Shown one piece after another: positions 47,669 through 48,568 of a DNA stretch of 48,568 nt (within the stretch, counting starts at the first letter, position 1; every line of letters starts with the position of its first letter). The notes under the pieces are model-generated. The model ran no database searches. It saw only the letters and a list, made by a program, of their open reading frames with translations, and was not told the DNA's origin. Position numbers and translations under genes: made by a program. The DNA is taken from contig JAFUQS010000111.1 in the NCBI GenBank assembly GCA_017472225.1, positions 1-48,568 on the forward strand, read 5' to 3'. This DNA is from Clostridia bacterium. GTDB taxonomy: Bacteria > Bacillota > Clostridia > Oscillospirales > Acutalibacteraceae.

Positions 47669-47735
47669 CAAAAACTCGAATTATTTAACAAAATTCACCG
47701 AAAAAAAGTCATCACATACTCAGAATAATCCCCTG

Positions 47736-47764
47736 TTGACAAAACAGCTTTTATGATATACACT
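47736..47764 (+). promoter_or_regulatory. Promoter of the 140-aa membrane-protein gene
   Basis: TTGACA (47736-47741), 17-base spacer, TACACT (47759-47764). Confidence 0.55.
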
Positions 47765-47795
47765 GAACACAGAGCCGGCAGAAAGGAGAATACAT

Positions 47796-48218
47796 ATGGA
47801 AAGTCATGAAAGTAAAGCTCTGAGATATTCCAAAAGAGAAATTTTTATTCTGGCAGCTTTATCCCTCGTTATCGCTTTTACGCTCATTATATCTATGCTT
47901 ATTGAAGACGGTTTTTCCGTATCCGACATCTTTTTCTCTTTTATTATAATTCTTGCACTCTCCTTATTGACCGGAGCTGTGATTTATCAATACTACAACA
48001 ATATTCTTGAATACAGCAATTACGGTTTTACTTTCAAGGGTACAACCTATTCCTACAGCCAGGCAACAAAGCTTGTTGCAGTTCACTACCACAGATTCGG
48101 AACATATTATCATCTTTACTCAGGTGATGAAATTATCTATAGATTCTCCGCATCCTACGAGAACAAAGATGATTTTATTGAGGTTTTGCAAAAAAACGGT
48201 GTTTTGATTGTAACATAA
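47796..48218 (+). CDS. Small membrane protein with cytoplasmic beta domain (140 aa)
   Basis: Two membrane segments (about 15-36 and 45-66) follow a charged N-terminus (MESHESKALRYSKRE). The remaining 70 residues are beta-rich and aromatic (YSNYGFTFKGTTYSYSQATKLVAVHYHRFGTYYHLYSGDEIIYRF) and look like a PH-type or DUF6560-like fold, a comparison I hold only weakly. ATG 47796 has AGAAAGGAG seven bases upstream. It stands alone with its own promoter. Function unknown. Confidence 0.7.
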   Translation: MESHESKALRYSKREIFILAALSLVIAFTLIISMLIEDGFSVSDIFFSFIIILALSLLTGAVIYQYYNNILEYSNYGFTFKGTTYSYSQATKLVAVHYHRFGTYYHLYSGDEIIYRFSASYENKDDFIEVLQKNGVLIVT

Positions 48219-48270
48219 ATAGCTGTTAAAAAAATAATAAGCGTTTCAATGCGAAGGTAAATCGGGTTAT

Positions 48271-48322
48271 CAGTAGTCAGTAGTCGGTAGACAGTAGTCA
48301 GGGGTCAGTAGACAGGAGTCAG
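48271..48322. repeat. Heptanucleotide tandem repeat (CAGTAGT-type, 7.4 copies)
   Basis: In strict 7-base register: CAGTAGT, CAGTAGT, CGGTAGA, CAGTAGT, CAGGGGT, CAGTAGA, CAGGAGT, CAG. Variation is at positions 2-4 and 7. A related short piece, GCAGTCAGGGGTCAGG, lies at 31796-31811. It is non-coding. Confidence 0.8.
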
Positions 48323-48568
48323 AAAAAGATAAAACAATAAGGAGTCTGTAAAAAATAAACAATCATTAAAAAGAAAGAATAACAACGTAAAAAGGAATTC
48401 TCTTTCAAAAAGCAGATTGTAGCGGGAGCGACTGTCGGACTACACGGCTGTGGAAAGGCACACAAATAAATTAGACAATAGCAGACCTTACGGAATAAAT
48501 TAAACCAAGCGGCTCAATTTATTGAGCGTTGTTTTAATTAGAGCTGTTCGGCAACCGAGCCGTGGTAT
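48323..48568. other. Intergenic end of window
   Basis: No supported gene. A hairpin GCTCAA-TTTA-TTGAGC (48512-48527) followed by GTTGTTTT may be a plus-strand terminator. GGGAGCGACTGTCGGACTAC around 48425-48446 is GC-rich against AT-rich surroundings but folds into nothing I recognise. Confidence 0.4.

Noticed and set aside
48271-48322. CRISPR-like repeat
   Set aside because: Units are 7 bases with no spacers and no cas genes are nearby; it is a simple tandem repeat.

Overview
The window is a stretch of a low-to-medium GC Firmicutes chromosome, most likely a gut Clostridia species of the Oscillospiraceae/Ruminococcaceae type. I infer this from the CtsR-McsA-McsB-ClpC operon with CtsR boxes, RNase Y, VanRS-like regulators, a GH95 fucosidase, TnpV and large serine recombinase genes, strong GGAGG ribosome sites and TTGACA/TATAAT promoters. 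No rRNA, no convincing tRNA and no CRISPR array were seen.

Region 1 (1-11.05 kb) is mobile. A 9,751-bp unit lies between two direct repeats (1210-1300 and 10961-11051, 90 of 91 bases identical). The repeats sit inside the 3' part of rlmD (23S rRNA uracil methyltransferase) and inside the 3' end of a large serine recombinase gene. Integration swapped coding tails, so rlmD now ends in an element-derived tail and the recombinase ends in a homologous one. Left of the unit are further element genes (a 53-aa protein, DUF6809, TnpV), which suggests a second element stacked at the same site. The AT-rich cargo holds a four-gene operon (an AAA/ABC-type ATPase whose 5' end, probably a PHP domain, is cut off, plus three unknown proteins) and a pair made of a Cys-rich methyltransferase-like protein and a DUF1848 protein with a radical-SAM-type CX3CX2C motif. 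A frameshifted tnpV with an SD-sequestering hairpin and an N-terminally truncated ParB point to decay. The ATPase cassette looks like an eroded defence-type system, but that is inference.

Region 2 (10.7-33 kb) is chromosomal. In order it holds rlmD; an LCP-family cell-wall ligase with a strict heptapeptide DG repeat stalk; an OmpR/histidine-kinase pair split by a small repeat element; a VanR/VanS-like pair; mnmA; a SigH-like sigma factor; a possible structured RNA; a zinc-ribbon protein; maf; a Nudix ADP-ribose pyrophosphatase; an M14 carboxypeptidase; an HtrA protease beside its own two-component system; argS with a YwiB-like DUF1934 gene; a GH95 fucosidase; and a PdaA-like deacetylase.

Region 3 (33-48.6 kb) holds trmL, an acetyltransferase, tsaD, and a fused low-molecular-weight phosphatase-RimI protein. 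The phosphatase has the Thr11 P-loop residue of YwlE-type arginine phosphatases. It lies about 1.5 kb from the ctsR-mcsA-mcsB-clpC operon, so the writer and a probable eraser of protein arginine phosphorylation are close together. After these come an RluA-family pseudouridine synthase, rny, a membrane-anchored surface protein and a small membrane protein. A small inverted-repeat element family (15.4, 33.3 and 37.1 kb) and a heptanucleotide tandem repeat (48.27 kb) are scattered between genes.
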